NCBI GenBank assembly: GCA_013331215.1
Contig: DUGU01000262.1
Span: 1 to 6,574, forward strand
Length of the DNA stretch: 6,574 nucleotides
Origin: Methanoregulaceae archaeon
GTDB lineage: Archaea; Halobacteriota; Methanomicrobia; Methanomicrobiales; Methanospirillaceae
Direction of reading: 5' to 3'
Under the pieces are notes generated by a model that was not told the DNA's origin, did no database searches, and saw nothing but the letters and a program-made list of their open reading frames with translations. Both the position numbers and the translations under genes were made by a program. Of this stretch, positions 1 through 6,278 are shown piece by piece; position 1 is the stretch's first letter; the number at the start of each line of letters is the position of its first letter.

Positions 1-11
1 AGGCGCTCTTC

Positions 12-1902
12 TCACGCCGCTGAACCCGCGTCCAGCGCACGGCGTGGAAGCGTGATCCGGATCACGGTCCCGCGGGCGTAGCCACTCTCTGCCCGGTCGT
101 CGGCCCAGATTCGCCCGCCGTACCGGCGGACCAGCGCGCCCGCGATCGAGAGCCCGAGGCCCGGCCGGTCGGCAGCAGTCCGGGCCCTGTCGGGGCGTAC
201 GAATATCCGGCCTTTCTCGCGGTCCGGGAAACCGGGGCCGTCACCCTCGAGCGAGACCAGCACCTCCCCATTGTGGGGCTCGACCCGGATGCGGCAGTTG
301 ACCCCGGACCCTCCGTACCGCCAGACGTCACCGAGCAGGTTCGCGAAGACCTCGGGGAGGAAGCCGTCGGCCAGGACCCGCTCGATCGTGCCGTTGTAGT
401 GGACCCGAAGATCGGGGTGCCGGGCGATCCCGTCGTGGATGGACCGGTCGAGCTCTATCTCTTCGAGCGGCCGTTCGCACGTGCGATAGCGATCGACCCA
501 TGCAACGCATTCGATGATCTGCATGCATTGTCGGATCGACTCCCCGATCTGTTCTGCCCTGGCACGGCCCGGCTCGTCGAGCTCGTCGGCCAGCGACCCG
601 GTGCAGGAGAGCGCAGGGCCGAGGGCTGCGCCGAGGTCGTGGGATATGATATCGATATAGAGGTGCGCCTCCTCGTTCGCCTCGTCAAGTTCTCGCGTTC
701 GCTCGTGGATCCGGCGTTCGAGCGCCTCGTTCTGCTCGCGCACCCGCTGCTCCGAAGCCCGCACGGTCACCAGTTGCTCCCTGAGCCTCGCGGTCATGCG
801 ATCGATACTCTCACGCAGCACGCCGAGCTCGGCCGAACCGGCCTCGGAGAGCGGGTGATCGAGATCCCCCGCCGCGATCCGCTCCACGTCGACGATGACT
901 CTCCGTATAGGGCGGGTCGCCAGGGTTGCGATGCCGAACGCAAAGAGAACGCCCAGCACGACCGCGAGGTGTGCGATCAGAAGGTATTCGGCGCCGAGCA
1001 GGACGAGAGCGTCGTCGAGCGGCCGGGTCGAGTAGACGATCTCGAGCACGCGGCTCGGGTCGGAGGCGTAAGCCGGATCGAGGAGATCGAGGAGATCGAT
1101 GAAGACGTACCGGTACAGTGTCGCGTTCGCGATGTCGGCGAACTCGACCGTGGAGCGGCTCTCGATCGCCTCGGCGAGCGATGCTGCGTTGGCCGGGCTG
1201 GCTCCATCCGGCGCGTCGACCGGGTGCATCAGCACATTGTACACGGTCACGTTCCGGAGCGGCGGGGTCCGTGCCCGGAGGTCGTCGAGGCTCGGTAAAG
1301 AGGAGAGCCGCGACAGGGTCTGGACCTGCTCGTCGCTCAGGCCGATCTCGAGGAGGAGAAGCGGTGGTCCGGGGTCGGGCGATACGCGTACTTCCGGAAC
1401 GTGCCGTTCACTCTGTTCCGGACAACCCGGTCCGAGACGAAGCCGTCTCCGAGCCGCATCGTGGTCAGGGTCTCCCCGAATCCTGGATAGCCGGAGAGGG
1501 CGAACCCGAGCTCGTCCCGAAAGGTCGTGGCAATGATCGCGCCGCGGGCGTCGATGACGTAGAGGTCGTACCCTGGACCGAGCCCGGCCCGGAGCCCCTC
1601 GAGGTTCATCCGGAGCGGGTTGCGGCCGGCGTGCTCGTACTCGTCGAGGAATGCCGGGAACGCGGCGCGCAGTCGGGCCGTGAAGATATCGGCGAAGAAC
1701 GTGAGATCCCGGTCGATCAGGCGGTGGTACGTGACCAGCGACGACTCGGCGGCGTCCGGTCGTCGTTCTCGCTCGAGATCCGCTGGGCGCGGGAGTCGAG
1801 ATAGGCATAACTCGAGAGGAGGGCGATCGCGACGATCACCACGCAGACGATCGCGACCGTGACGTACAATGTGATCGGCGTATTCCGCACAACGCGCTTC
1901 AC
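12..1902 (-). pseudogene. Sensor histidine kinase, broken by two frameshifts
   Basis: Membrane sensor kinase read in three successive frames. Frame one starts at GTG 1902 and gives a membrane segment (ITLYVTVAIVCVVIVAIALL). Frame two (about 1765 to 1360) encodes an extracellular sensor-like domain (LVTYHRLIDRDLTFF ... GYDLYVIDARGAIIATT ... KYAYRPTPDHR). Frame three (about 1358 to 12) finishes the sensor (LLLEIGLSDEQ), then a second membrane segment near 960, HAMP (RPIRRVIVDVERIAAGDLDHP), a coiled coil, the phospho-acceptor region DIISHDL (His codon 639-641) and an ATPase domain. Each junction is a -1 shift; adding two bases restores 631 codons exactly. The ATPase motifs are also worn: N-box NLLGDVWRYGG has Asp for the Mg-binding Asn; the G1 box reads EGDGPG, with Gly where the conserved Asp belongs; the G2 box RPGLGL lacks its first Gly. 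Both kinds of damage favour true decay over sequencing error, but errors at the two junctions cannot be excluded. No cognate regulator is in view. Confidence 0.85.
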
Positions 1903-1935
1903 GGAGGGGTTCCCTGGTAGAGCTTCGAGGGACGC

Positions 1936-1946
1936 GTATTAATAGC
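1936..1946 (-). promoter_or_regulatory. TATA box of the histidine kinase gene
   Basis: TATTAATA (1937-1944) sits about 39 bases upstream of the GTG start at 1902. Archaeal initiation about 25 bases downstream would leave a leader of only a dozen or so bases. No Shine-Dalgarno sequence precedes the GTG (the bases just upstream read AACCCCTCC), which fits near-leaderless translation. The core is a perfect palindrome, so it can equally be read on the plus strand towards the gene at 2063. Confidence 0.5.
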
Positions 1947-1960
1947 CCCACCTTAGTGGG
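1947..1960. repeat. Small inverted repeat beside the TATA box
   Basis: CCCAC-CTTA-GTGGG forms a five-base stem with a four-base loop, three bases from the TATTAATA box. It lies at the BRE side for the minus-strand gene and between TATA and start site for the plus-strand gene. It could be a regulator site affecting both directions, or chance in GC-rich DNA. Confidence 0.3.
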
Positions 1961-2062
1961 ACAGTGGGCGGTTGCAGAGGGGCCTCGCGCGCGATACGGC
2001 TGCACGGCCGTCACCGGCGGGCTTGATGTCACGGGGCAGCATACGACAGGATCGGTGCAGCC

Positions 2063-2395
2063 ATGACACTGAGACGGACGTGGCTTCGGCGGGTCGACCC
2101 CTGGAGCGCGGCGAAGGTCGCGGGCGCACTCGGCGCACTCGCGGGGCTGGTCGAGGGGGCGCTGCTGCTCGCAACCCTCCTGCTCTGGGGCGGCCTGATC
2201 GCGGCGACGTTTCCGCAGAGCGGCCTCGCGGGACTGGCCGGCCCGGGTGCGGTCGTGGCCGGCATGCTGGTGCTCATCTTCGTCCCGTTTCCGGGAGCGG
2301 CGCTCGGGTTCGTCTTCGGGGGAGTCGCGGCGTTCCTGGCGAACCTCGCACTGGGGTTCGCGGGCGGTCTCGAGCTCGAACTCGAGATCGAGTGA
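2063..2395 (+). CDS. Small conserved-type membrane protein, two hydrophobic stretches
   Basis: A 110-residue protein with a basic N-terminus (TLRRTWLRRVDPWSAAKV), a long hydrophobic stretch at about residues 19-47, a Gly/Pro-rich turn, a second hydrophobic stretch at about 60-98, and an acidic tail ending GGLELELEIE. This layout (short basic head with an 'R-V-x-P-x-S-x-x-K' motif, two membrane segments, a 'GG-hydrophobic-E' end) is one I associate with small uncharacterised archaeal membrane proteins related to the DUF3566-type family; that is recollection, not a search. Function unknown. ATG 2063 was chosen because the basic head follows it directly; the upstream purine content is weak. It is divergent from the histidine kinase pseudogene across about 160 bases and has no operon partner downstream. 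Confidence 0.75.
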   Translation: MTLRRTWLRRVDPWSAAKVAGALGALAGLVEGALLLATLLLWGGLIAATFPQSGLAGLAGPGAVVAGMLVLIFVPFPGAALGFVFGGVAAFLANLALGFAGGLELELEIE

Positions 2396-2751
2396 CGGCG
2401 GCAGGGTCGTCCATCTCCTTTCCGTACGGTCGTCCTTCGGCACGCCGGGTCCCGTGAGATGGGCCAGCCCGGGGGATCGGGCAAGGGGTCGAGCGCCGCG
2501 ATCAACGTGGGGGCCTCGTCGGGCAGGCCGGGACTGCCGCCGGGCCTGTTCCCCGTCTCGGAGGAGACACCGATTCGAGCCGGGGCGACGGCAGGTGCGG
2601 GAACGCGATACGATCACGATCCGGACGTCGGACAGGGACATTCGGGTTCACGGCGATCTCTCGAGGAGTGCGGGGATCCCTGCGCTCCGCTATCCCGGCG
2701 GATTCCGGAACGGCCCGGCACGGTGCTCGCGTTCAGCACTATTCATTCGCG
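2396..2751. other. Gene-free stretch upstream of the first propeller gene
   Basis: No frame on either strand has a credible start, ribosome binding site and composition. A short run reading DTITIRTSDRDIRVHGDL on the plus strand near 2610-2660 is protein-like but isolated. The only clear structure is a near-perfect 24-base palindrome at 2665-2688, centred on GGATCC (GGAGTGCGGGGA / TCCCTGCGCTCC), which would pair fully as RNA if G-U pairs are allowed. No T-run follows it, so a terminator role is unsupported. Confidence 0.5.
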
Positions 2752-2790
2752 GAATGTTTATCGATGACAATACCGGAAAGTCGTTTACCG
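2752..2790 (+). promoter_or_regulatory. BRE/TATA and initiation region of propeller gene 1
   Basis: GAATGTTTATC at 2752-2762 matches the elements before the two other propeller genes (GAAATGTTTATC at 4578-4589 and 6061-6072). TTACCG at 2785-2790, about 28 bases downstream, aligns with the conserved TACCCG of the other two and is the expected initiation region. This predicts a leader of about 144 nt to the ATG at 2930. This copy is the most diverged of the three in the TATA-to-start spacer. Confidence 0.6.
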
Positions 2791-2919
2791 CAGTCTCCGC
2801 AGATTCGCCTTATGTACCACGCCCGAAATGCTCCATGGTTTCTCGCGGCGACGGGGGCGGCATCCCAGAGGACGGCCGGGCCGAGGCCGCAGGCTCGTGA
2901 CCGGTTGATACGGCGGCAC

Positions 2920-2929
2920 GGAGGGAACG
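2920..2929 (+). promoter_or_regulatory. Ribosome binding site of propeller gene 1
   Basis: GGAGGG (2920-2925) lies four bases before ATG 2930. The stretch GGGAACG before the start, and the first codons after it, are shared with the gene at 4785, where the start is GTG. This fixes the start codon of both genes. Confidence 0.8.
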
Positions 2930-3916
2930 ATGAGGAACTACTACCTTCGATATCTGGCATGCGTGCTCATCCTGCTCAGTCTGGTGAGCGTCCTGCCAGC
3001 GGCGGCCGCAGAAACGGGGAAGATCGCATACGTATCGAGACCCCTGACCTGCGAGGAGATCAGCGTGATGAACGCGGACGGGACGGAGCAGGTTCAACTG
3101 ACCTTCGATACCTGTTACGACGAGAGACCGGCATGGTCCCCCGACGGCGCCCGGATCGCGTTCGGCCATTCGTACTGGAGCACCCCCGGCATGGACGGCA
3201 TGGAGATCTACGTCATGAATGCAGACGGCACCGTGAAGACCCGTCTTACCGTCAACGACGTGTACGACAGCCGGCCCTCCTGGTCGCCGGATGGCTCCCG
3301 GATCGCGTTCGCGTCCGCGAGGGACGGCAATACTGAGATCTACGTGATGAACGCCGACGGCAGCCGGCAGACCCGCCTGACCTTCGGCGCCGCGGAGGAT
3401 CTCTCTCCCGCGTGGTCGCCGGATGGATCCCGGATCGCGTTCGCGTCTGCCCGGGACGGCAATAGTGAGATCTACGTGATGAACGCCGACGGCAGCCGAC
3501 AGACCCGATTGACCCGCAACGCCGGGGCCGATTGCGATCCCGCGTGGTCGCCGGATGGAGCCCGGATCGCCTTCGCGTCCGCACGGGACGGCAATAGCGA
3601 GATCTACGTGATGAAGGCTGACGGCAAGCGCCAGGTACGCCTCACGACGAACGCCTATGACGATAGTACTCCAGCGTGGTCCCCCGATGGCTCCCGGATT
3701 GCGTTCACCTCATGTCGGCCCCCCTTCACGGAGATCTACGCGATGAACGCGGACGGAACGGGGGAGATCCGTCTCGCGACGTCGAGCGGTTCGCTGACCA
3801 GCGCGATGCCCGCCTGGCAGAACGTCGTGGACAACGGGAACGGGGCGACCTCGCCGGGGGCCCGGGGACGGGGGCGCTCGCCCACTCATCGGCCGTTGTC
3901 TGCCGGGCGACCGTGA
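2930..3916 (+). CDS. Secreted TolB-like PD40 beta-propeller protein, six blade motifs
   Basis: A 328-residue exported protein. Residues 1-27 are a signal peptide (basic/aromatic start, hydrophobic core, LPAAAA cleavage region). The rest is PD40/TolB-type repeats: 'EIYVMNADG..QTRLT' strands alternating with 'PAWSPDGSRIAF' turns. Blade Trp residues fall at about 69, 118, 162, 206, 250 and 296, which suits a six-bladed propeller closed by the first strand (IAYVSRP). Blade one carries a longer loop (HSYWSTPGMDGM). Blades at 118, 162 and 206 are encoded by 132-bp units of high mutual identity. After the last motif (PAWQNVV) the tail of about 30 residues is Gly/Arg/Pro-rich and looks like slipped or degraded sequence; the dockerin-like end of the neighbouring paralogue is missing. 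Such propellers usually bind proteins or glycans; no catalytic residues are evident. Probable location is the cell surface or medium. Confidence 0.92.
   Translation: MRNYYLRYLACVLILLSLVSVLPAAAAETGKIAYVSRPLTCEEISVMNADGTEQVQLTFDTCYDERPAWSPDGARIAFGHSYWSTPGMDGMEIYVMNADGTVKTRLTVNDVYDSRPSWSPDGSRIAFASARDGNTEIYVMNADGSRQTRLTFGAAEDLSPAWSPDGSRIAFASARDGNSEIYVMNADGSRQTRLTRNAGADCDPAWSPDGARIAFASARDGNSEIYVMKADGKRQVRLTTNAYDDSTPAWSPDGSRIAFTSCRPPFTEIYAMNADGTGEIRLATSSGSLTSAMPAWQNVVDNGNGATSPGARGRGRSPTHRPLSAGRP
3281..3676 (+). repeat. Three tandem 132-bp blade units
   Basis: Units begin at the blade Trp codons at 3281, 3413 and 3545, and the next motif starts at 3677, so the spacing is exactly 132 bases (44 codons) each time. 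Units one and two share long identical runs, including the stretch coding EIYVMNADGSRQTR, down to synonymous positions. Unit three has more changes (EIYVMKADGKRQVR). The pattern indicates recent in-frame duplication inside the gene. Confidence 0.9.
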
Positions 3917-3940
3917 CCGAGGCGGCGAAGAGAGCGGAAC

Positions 3941-4430
3941 TGCGACCCCGCCCCCTTCGCCGTCGCCCACGATCAGAACGGCGAGTTCGTGATCGACGGC
4001 GACCGGTCTGCATTGCCGACCGGGCGCACTTCGCGGACCCTGCCCCGACGGGGCCGGCCGCGTTCGGGTTCACCTCGCGGTATTCGCTCGGCTTGAACAA
4101 GAAGGGATCCTCGACGGCTATCCGGCAGAGGAAACGTGACTCCAGATCGGCCCTGGTAACTGATCTGCCCGTCGATCCCGTACGAATCGCTGGTCGTCGC
4201 CAGGCCGAAGGTGACCATCAGGGGGAGGGCATGATCAATAGAAAGGGCACCCGGGGTCCCCGCTCTCCGCGATCGACGGGCAGCAACGCGTCGGAGTCGG
4301 CCCGGACCGGCCCGGGAGCCGGGATCAGGCCGCGGGCAGGACGGTCTACGACGCCCTGGGCTGTGCAGGCGATGCGGCGGACCCCGTCACGGGGATCTCT
4401 ATCGGCGCGATCACCATTGCAGGGCCCTGA
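3941..4430 (+). pseudogene. Possible decayed gene or lost 3' domain
   Basis: This stretch has no intact gene but shows protein-like pieces on the plus strand in changing frames. They are PFAVAHDQNGEFVIDGD (about 3953-4003, same frame as the preceding propeller gene), HLAVFARLEQEGILDGYPAEE (4071-4133), LICPSIPYESLVVARPKVTI (about 4162-4221), and DQAAGRTVYDALGCAGDAAD followed by PVTGISIGAITIAGP and a stop at 4428-4430. The first piece resembles a calcium-loop pattern (D-Q-N-G-E..I-D) as found in dockerins. I do not recognise the family. The minus strand also reads TTSDSYGIDGQISYQGRSG near 4130-4200, so even the coding strand is not certain. A worn gene or a worn C-terminal extension of the propeller is the simplest reading; chance open frames in GC-rich DNA are the alternative. 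Confidence 0.25.
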
Positions 4431-4440
4431 GACCCTTTTC
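4420..4440 (+). terminator. Candidate terminator
   Basis: The perfect palindrome CAGGGCCCTG (4420-4429) is followed after six bases by TTTT (4436-4439) and then CTGTT. It overlaps the stop codon of the last protein-like fragment, which is where a real 3' end would be expected. The T-run is short, so confidence is modest. Confidence 0.35.
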
Positions 4441-4577
4441 TGTTCGATAGGTGGAGTTCGCATGCGGCCGAAGGGCCCCGTCGGATCGGGCCGGGCGCCC
4501 GTGCCTGCAACGCCTTCCATTTCAGCCCTTTTCGGAGAAGGACGGGAAATTGGACCCGGCCTGATTGCCTCCATCGC

Positions 4578-4617
4578 GAAATGTTTATCCATTAAAAGTC
4601 CCAGTAGGGCATACCCG
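4578..4617 (+). promoter_or_regulatory. BRE/TATA and initiation region of propeller gene 2
   Basis: GAAATGTTTATC (4578-4589) is identical over 12 bases to the element at 6061-6072. The region TACCCG at 4612-4617 is placed 28 bases after TTTATC, exactly as in the third copy. The predicted start near 4612 gives a leader of about 173 nt to the GTG at 4785. The preceding ATCGCG is shared with the first gene (TTCGCG). The conserved start region lies inside an inverted repeat (4606-4621). Confidence 0.7.
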
Positions 4618-4711
4618 CCCTCTTCCGTGGATGCCCGCCGCGAGCCGTGCTCGAGCACCCCCGTCGCGTCCCGGGGAAGAGCGGAAGGCTCGACCGGGGC
4701 ATACTCGCCCC
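4606..4711 (+). repeat. Two copies of a GGGC-ATACyC-GCCC inverted repeat
   Basis: AGGGC-ATACCC-GCCCT (4606-4621) and GGGGC-ATACTC-GCCCC (4696-4711) share the 15-base core GGGCATACyCGCCC with one mismatch, lie 90 bases apart, and each form a five-base stem around a six-base spacer. The first copy spans the predicted transcription start, the second lies mid-leader. They could be paired operator sites or, for the second, an RNA hairpin. A further perfect palindrome, GTGCTCGAGCAC, lies between them at 4647-4658. Confidence 0.5.
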
Positions 4712-4784
4712 GTGCCCGCCTCGCGTTCCGGGCAGTGGCCACGGGCCCGGAACCGGCACATGCACTGCGGCCGGGAAGGGAACG

Positions 4785-5648
4785 GTGAGGAACTATTACC
4801 TGCGGCATATGGCCTGCGTGCTCGTCCTGATCGGCCTGGCCGGGGGTCTGCCGGCGGCCGCGGCGGATCCAGGGAGGATCGTCTTCAAATCCATGACGGG
4901 CATCGAGCAGATCTACGTGATGAACGCAGACGGAACCGGTCGGACCCAGCTGACCTTCGACACCTGTCATAGTGAAAGGCCCGCGTGGTCACCCGGTGGG
5001 TCCCGGATCGCGTTCGGTCATTCGTACTGGAGCACCCCCGGGATGGACGGCATGGAGATCTACGTGATGAACGCGGACGGAACCGGACAGACCCGGTTGA
5101 CGTTCAACGATCTGTATGACAGCCAGCCCGCCTGGTCGCCCGACGGCTCCCGGATCGCGTTCACATCTTTTCGGGACGGCAACGACGAGGTCTACGTAAT
5201 GAATGCGGACGGAACGGGCCAGGCCCGCCTGACGAATAACACGTATGCCGATGACGACTCCACATGGTCGCCGGACGGCTCCCGCATTGCATTCACGTCC
5301 TTCCGGCCTCCCGTAACGGAGATCTACGCGATGAATGCGGACGGGACCGGACAGACCCGCATCACCTCGACCGGAGGTGAGATGCCTGCCTGGGGGAGCG
5401 GCGCCGGCATCGGACCGATGCCGCAGGTGGTGCGGGCCCCCGGTGCGGTCGGCCTCCCGACGGACACGGACAGCGACGGCAGGTTCGATGATACCAACGG
5501 CAACGACCGGCAGGACTTCGCGGACGTGGTGCTCTACTTCGATCAGTTGAACTGGATCGCGGCGAACGAGCCGGTGGTCGCGTTCGATTACAACGCGAAC
5601 GGCCGGGTCGACTTCGCCGACGTCGTCTGGCTCTTCGACCACCTCTGA
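4785..5648 (+). CDS. Secreted TolB-like PD40 protein with C-terminal dockerin-like module
   Basis: A 287-residue exported paralogue of the gene at 2930. GTG 4785 is chosen because it follows GGGAAGGGAACG and because the next residues (RNYYLRHMACVLVLIGL) align with the first paralogue from residue 2. Signal peptide about residues 1-27 (LPAAAA-D). Blade Trp residues are at 68, 117, 161 and 203, so only four PD40 motifs are present, two 132-bp units fewer than in gene 1; the loop HSYWSTPGMDGM in blade one is identical. After PAWGSG comes a Gly/Pro linker (about 206-225), then residues 226-287 form a calcium-loop module: DTDSDGRFDD, NGNDRQDFADVVLYF and DYNANGRVDFADVVWLFDHL. It resembles type I dockerin duplicated loops and recurs, as I recall, at the ends of methanogen surface proteins. 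It probably mediates attachment or calcium-dependent folding. Four blades alone would make an unusual propeller. Confidence 0.93.
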   Translation: MRNYYLRHMACVLVLIGLAGGLPAAAADPGRIVFKSMTGIEQIYVMNADGTGRTQLTFDTCHSERPAWSPGGSRIAFGHSYWSTPGMDGMEIYVMNADGTGQTRLTFNDLYDSQPAWSPDGSRIAFTSFRDGNDEVYVMNADGTGQARLTNNTYADDDSTWSPDGSRIAFTSFRPPVTEIYAMNADGTGQTRITSTGGEMPAWGSGAGIGPMPQVVRAPGAVGLPTDTDSDGRFDDTNGNDRQDFADVVLYFDQLNWIAANEPVVAFDYNANGRVDFADVVWLFDHL

Positions 5649-5650
5649 GA

Positions 5651-5680
5651 GCCGGGTCGTCGTCCTCGTCTTTTTTCGTC
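5651..5680 (+). terminator. T-run terminator after propeller gene 2
   Basis: A run of six T (5671-5676) in a pyrimidine-rich stretch (GTCGTCCTCGTC before, CGTCGT after) starts 22 bases after the stop codon. Archaeal intrinsic termination needs mainly a T-run, so this fits. It isolates the gene from the one at 6279. Confidence 0.6.
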
Positions 5681-6060
5681 GTGGTGGATCGATAAGGCCG
5701 GCAGCCGACCATCGCCTATGCCGCATCATTCGATTGGGCGCCCACTTCGTGGGCTTGCTCGGCCCGATCACGTTCGTGGAACTCGGACATGAGCGATCCA
5801 CCGTTGCGGACCAGGGCTGCTCAGGTGCCGGCCCCGATCGGGGTCATCATCTGTTCGCACCCGCCAGATGCCTCGCAGGCTGCGCCGATCGAAGGCTCTG
5901 AATTTCCATCGCGGACCCCGTCCTCAAGACAGCGGTTGCGGTACGTGGGCAGGAGGCGACACCCGGCGACGGCGAGAGCGGCTATCGGTCTCATGACAGT
6001 ACAGATCGGAATGCACTCGAAAATGATGGCAACTGCAAAATAATTCAATGCCATTATAAA
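5681..6060. other. Gene-free stretch upstream of propeller gene 3
   Basis: No intact gene is supported. Visible structures are GCCCAC-TTC-GTGGGC (5740-5754), a perfect six-base stem; CCCCGATCGGGG (5832-5843), a perfect palindrome; and an AT-rich run from about 5995 that leads into the promoter of the next gene. A protein-like piece, HFVGLLGPITFVELGHE, reads at about 5743-5793 without a supported start. The minus-strand open frame here is mostly the reverse of the promoter region. Confidence 0.5.
6026..6054. repeat. Inverted repeat directly upstream of the gene 3 promoter
   Basis: ATGGCA (6026-6031) and TGCCAT (6049-6054) are perfect inverted arms separated by 17 AT-rich bases, ending seven bases before the BRE/TATA element. 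The position suits an activator or repressor site. No equivalent is seen before genes 1 and 2. Confidence 0.35.
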
Positions 6061-6100
6061 GAAATGTTTATCGTTGAAGATGCCCTGTAGCCCGTACCCG
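6061..6100 (+). promoter_or_regulatory. BRE/TATA and initiation region of propeller gene 3
   Basis: GAAATGTTTATC (6061-6072) is followed 28 bases after TTTATC by TACCCG (6095-6100), with CTGTAGCCCG just before it, parallel to CAGTAGGGCA before the same point in gene 2. The predicted leader is about 184 nt to ATG 6279. The AT-rich upstream bases (ATTCAATGCCATTATAAA) make this the clearest promoter of the three. Confidence 0.7.
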
Positions 6101-6278
6101 TCCCATCCCGAGGATCCGCCCAATGCGCGCCGCCCCGCGACGCTCCGGTCATCCTCGTGTCGAGAGCGGGTTATGATACGGGGCGGCAGCGGCGTTCCTG
6201 TCTCCGCCGGTTCCTGCTCCCCGGGCGGTGACCGTGCGTCCGGGGCCGGTGTAGACACCGCGGTCGGGGGAAGCGATA

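Noticed and set aside
273..1298. Long plus-strand open frame (341 codons) opposite the kinase
   Set aside because: It is the complement of clear kinase coding sequence (HAMP, DIISHDL, ATPase); its own translation shows no domain, and it has no ribosome binding site.
1350..1775. Programmed frameshifting in the kinase
   Set aside because: Two shifts in one gene, no heptameric slippery site or stimulatory structure seen, and damaged catalytic motifs make decay or error more likely.
1809..2641. Upstream part of a minus-strand open frame reaching 2641
   Set aside because: It runs antisense through the small membrane protein gene and is Arg-rich; only its portion below about 1770 is real kinase sequence.
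3676..4788. Plus-strand open frame of 370 codons overlapping propeller gene 1 in another frame
   Set aside because: Its first part is an out-of-frame reading of the propeller repeats, and the rest is Arg/Pro/Gly-rich without a start signal.
4218..4970. Minus-strand open frame of 250 codons across the leader of gene 2
   Set aside because: It covers the promoter and the start of gene 2 in antisense, with no ribosome binding site and low-complexity composition.
4989..5801. Minus-strand open frame (270 codons) opposite propeller gene 2
   Set aside because: Repeats such as VRIHRVDLR are the reverse reading of the MNADG/EIYVM repeats; high-GC third positions keep the antisense frame open.
5821..6258. 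Minus-strand open frame with a hydrophobic piece (MALNYFAVAIIFECIPICTV)
   Set aside because: The hydrophobic part is the reverse of the AT-rich promoter of gene 3, and its GIFNDKHF segment is the antisense of the conserved GAAATGTTTATC box, also seen as DKHF opposite gene 2.
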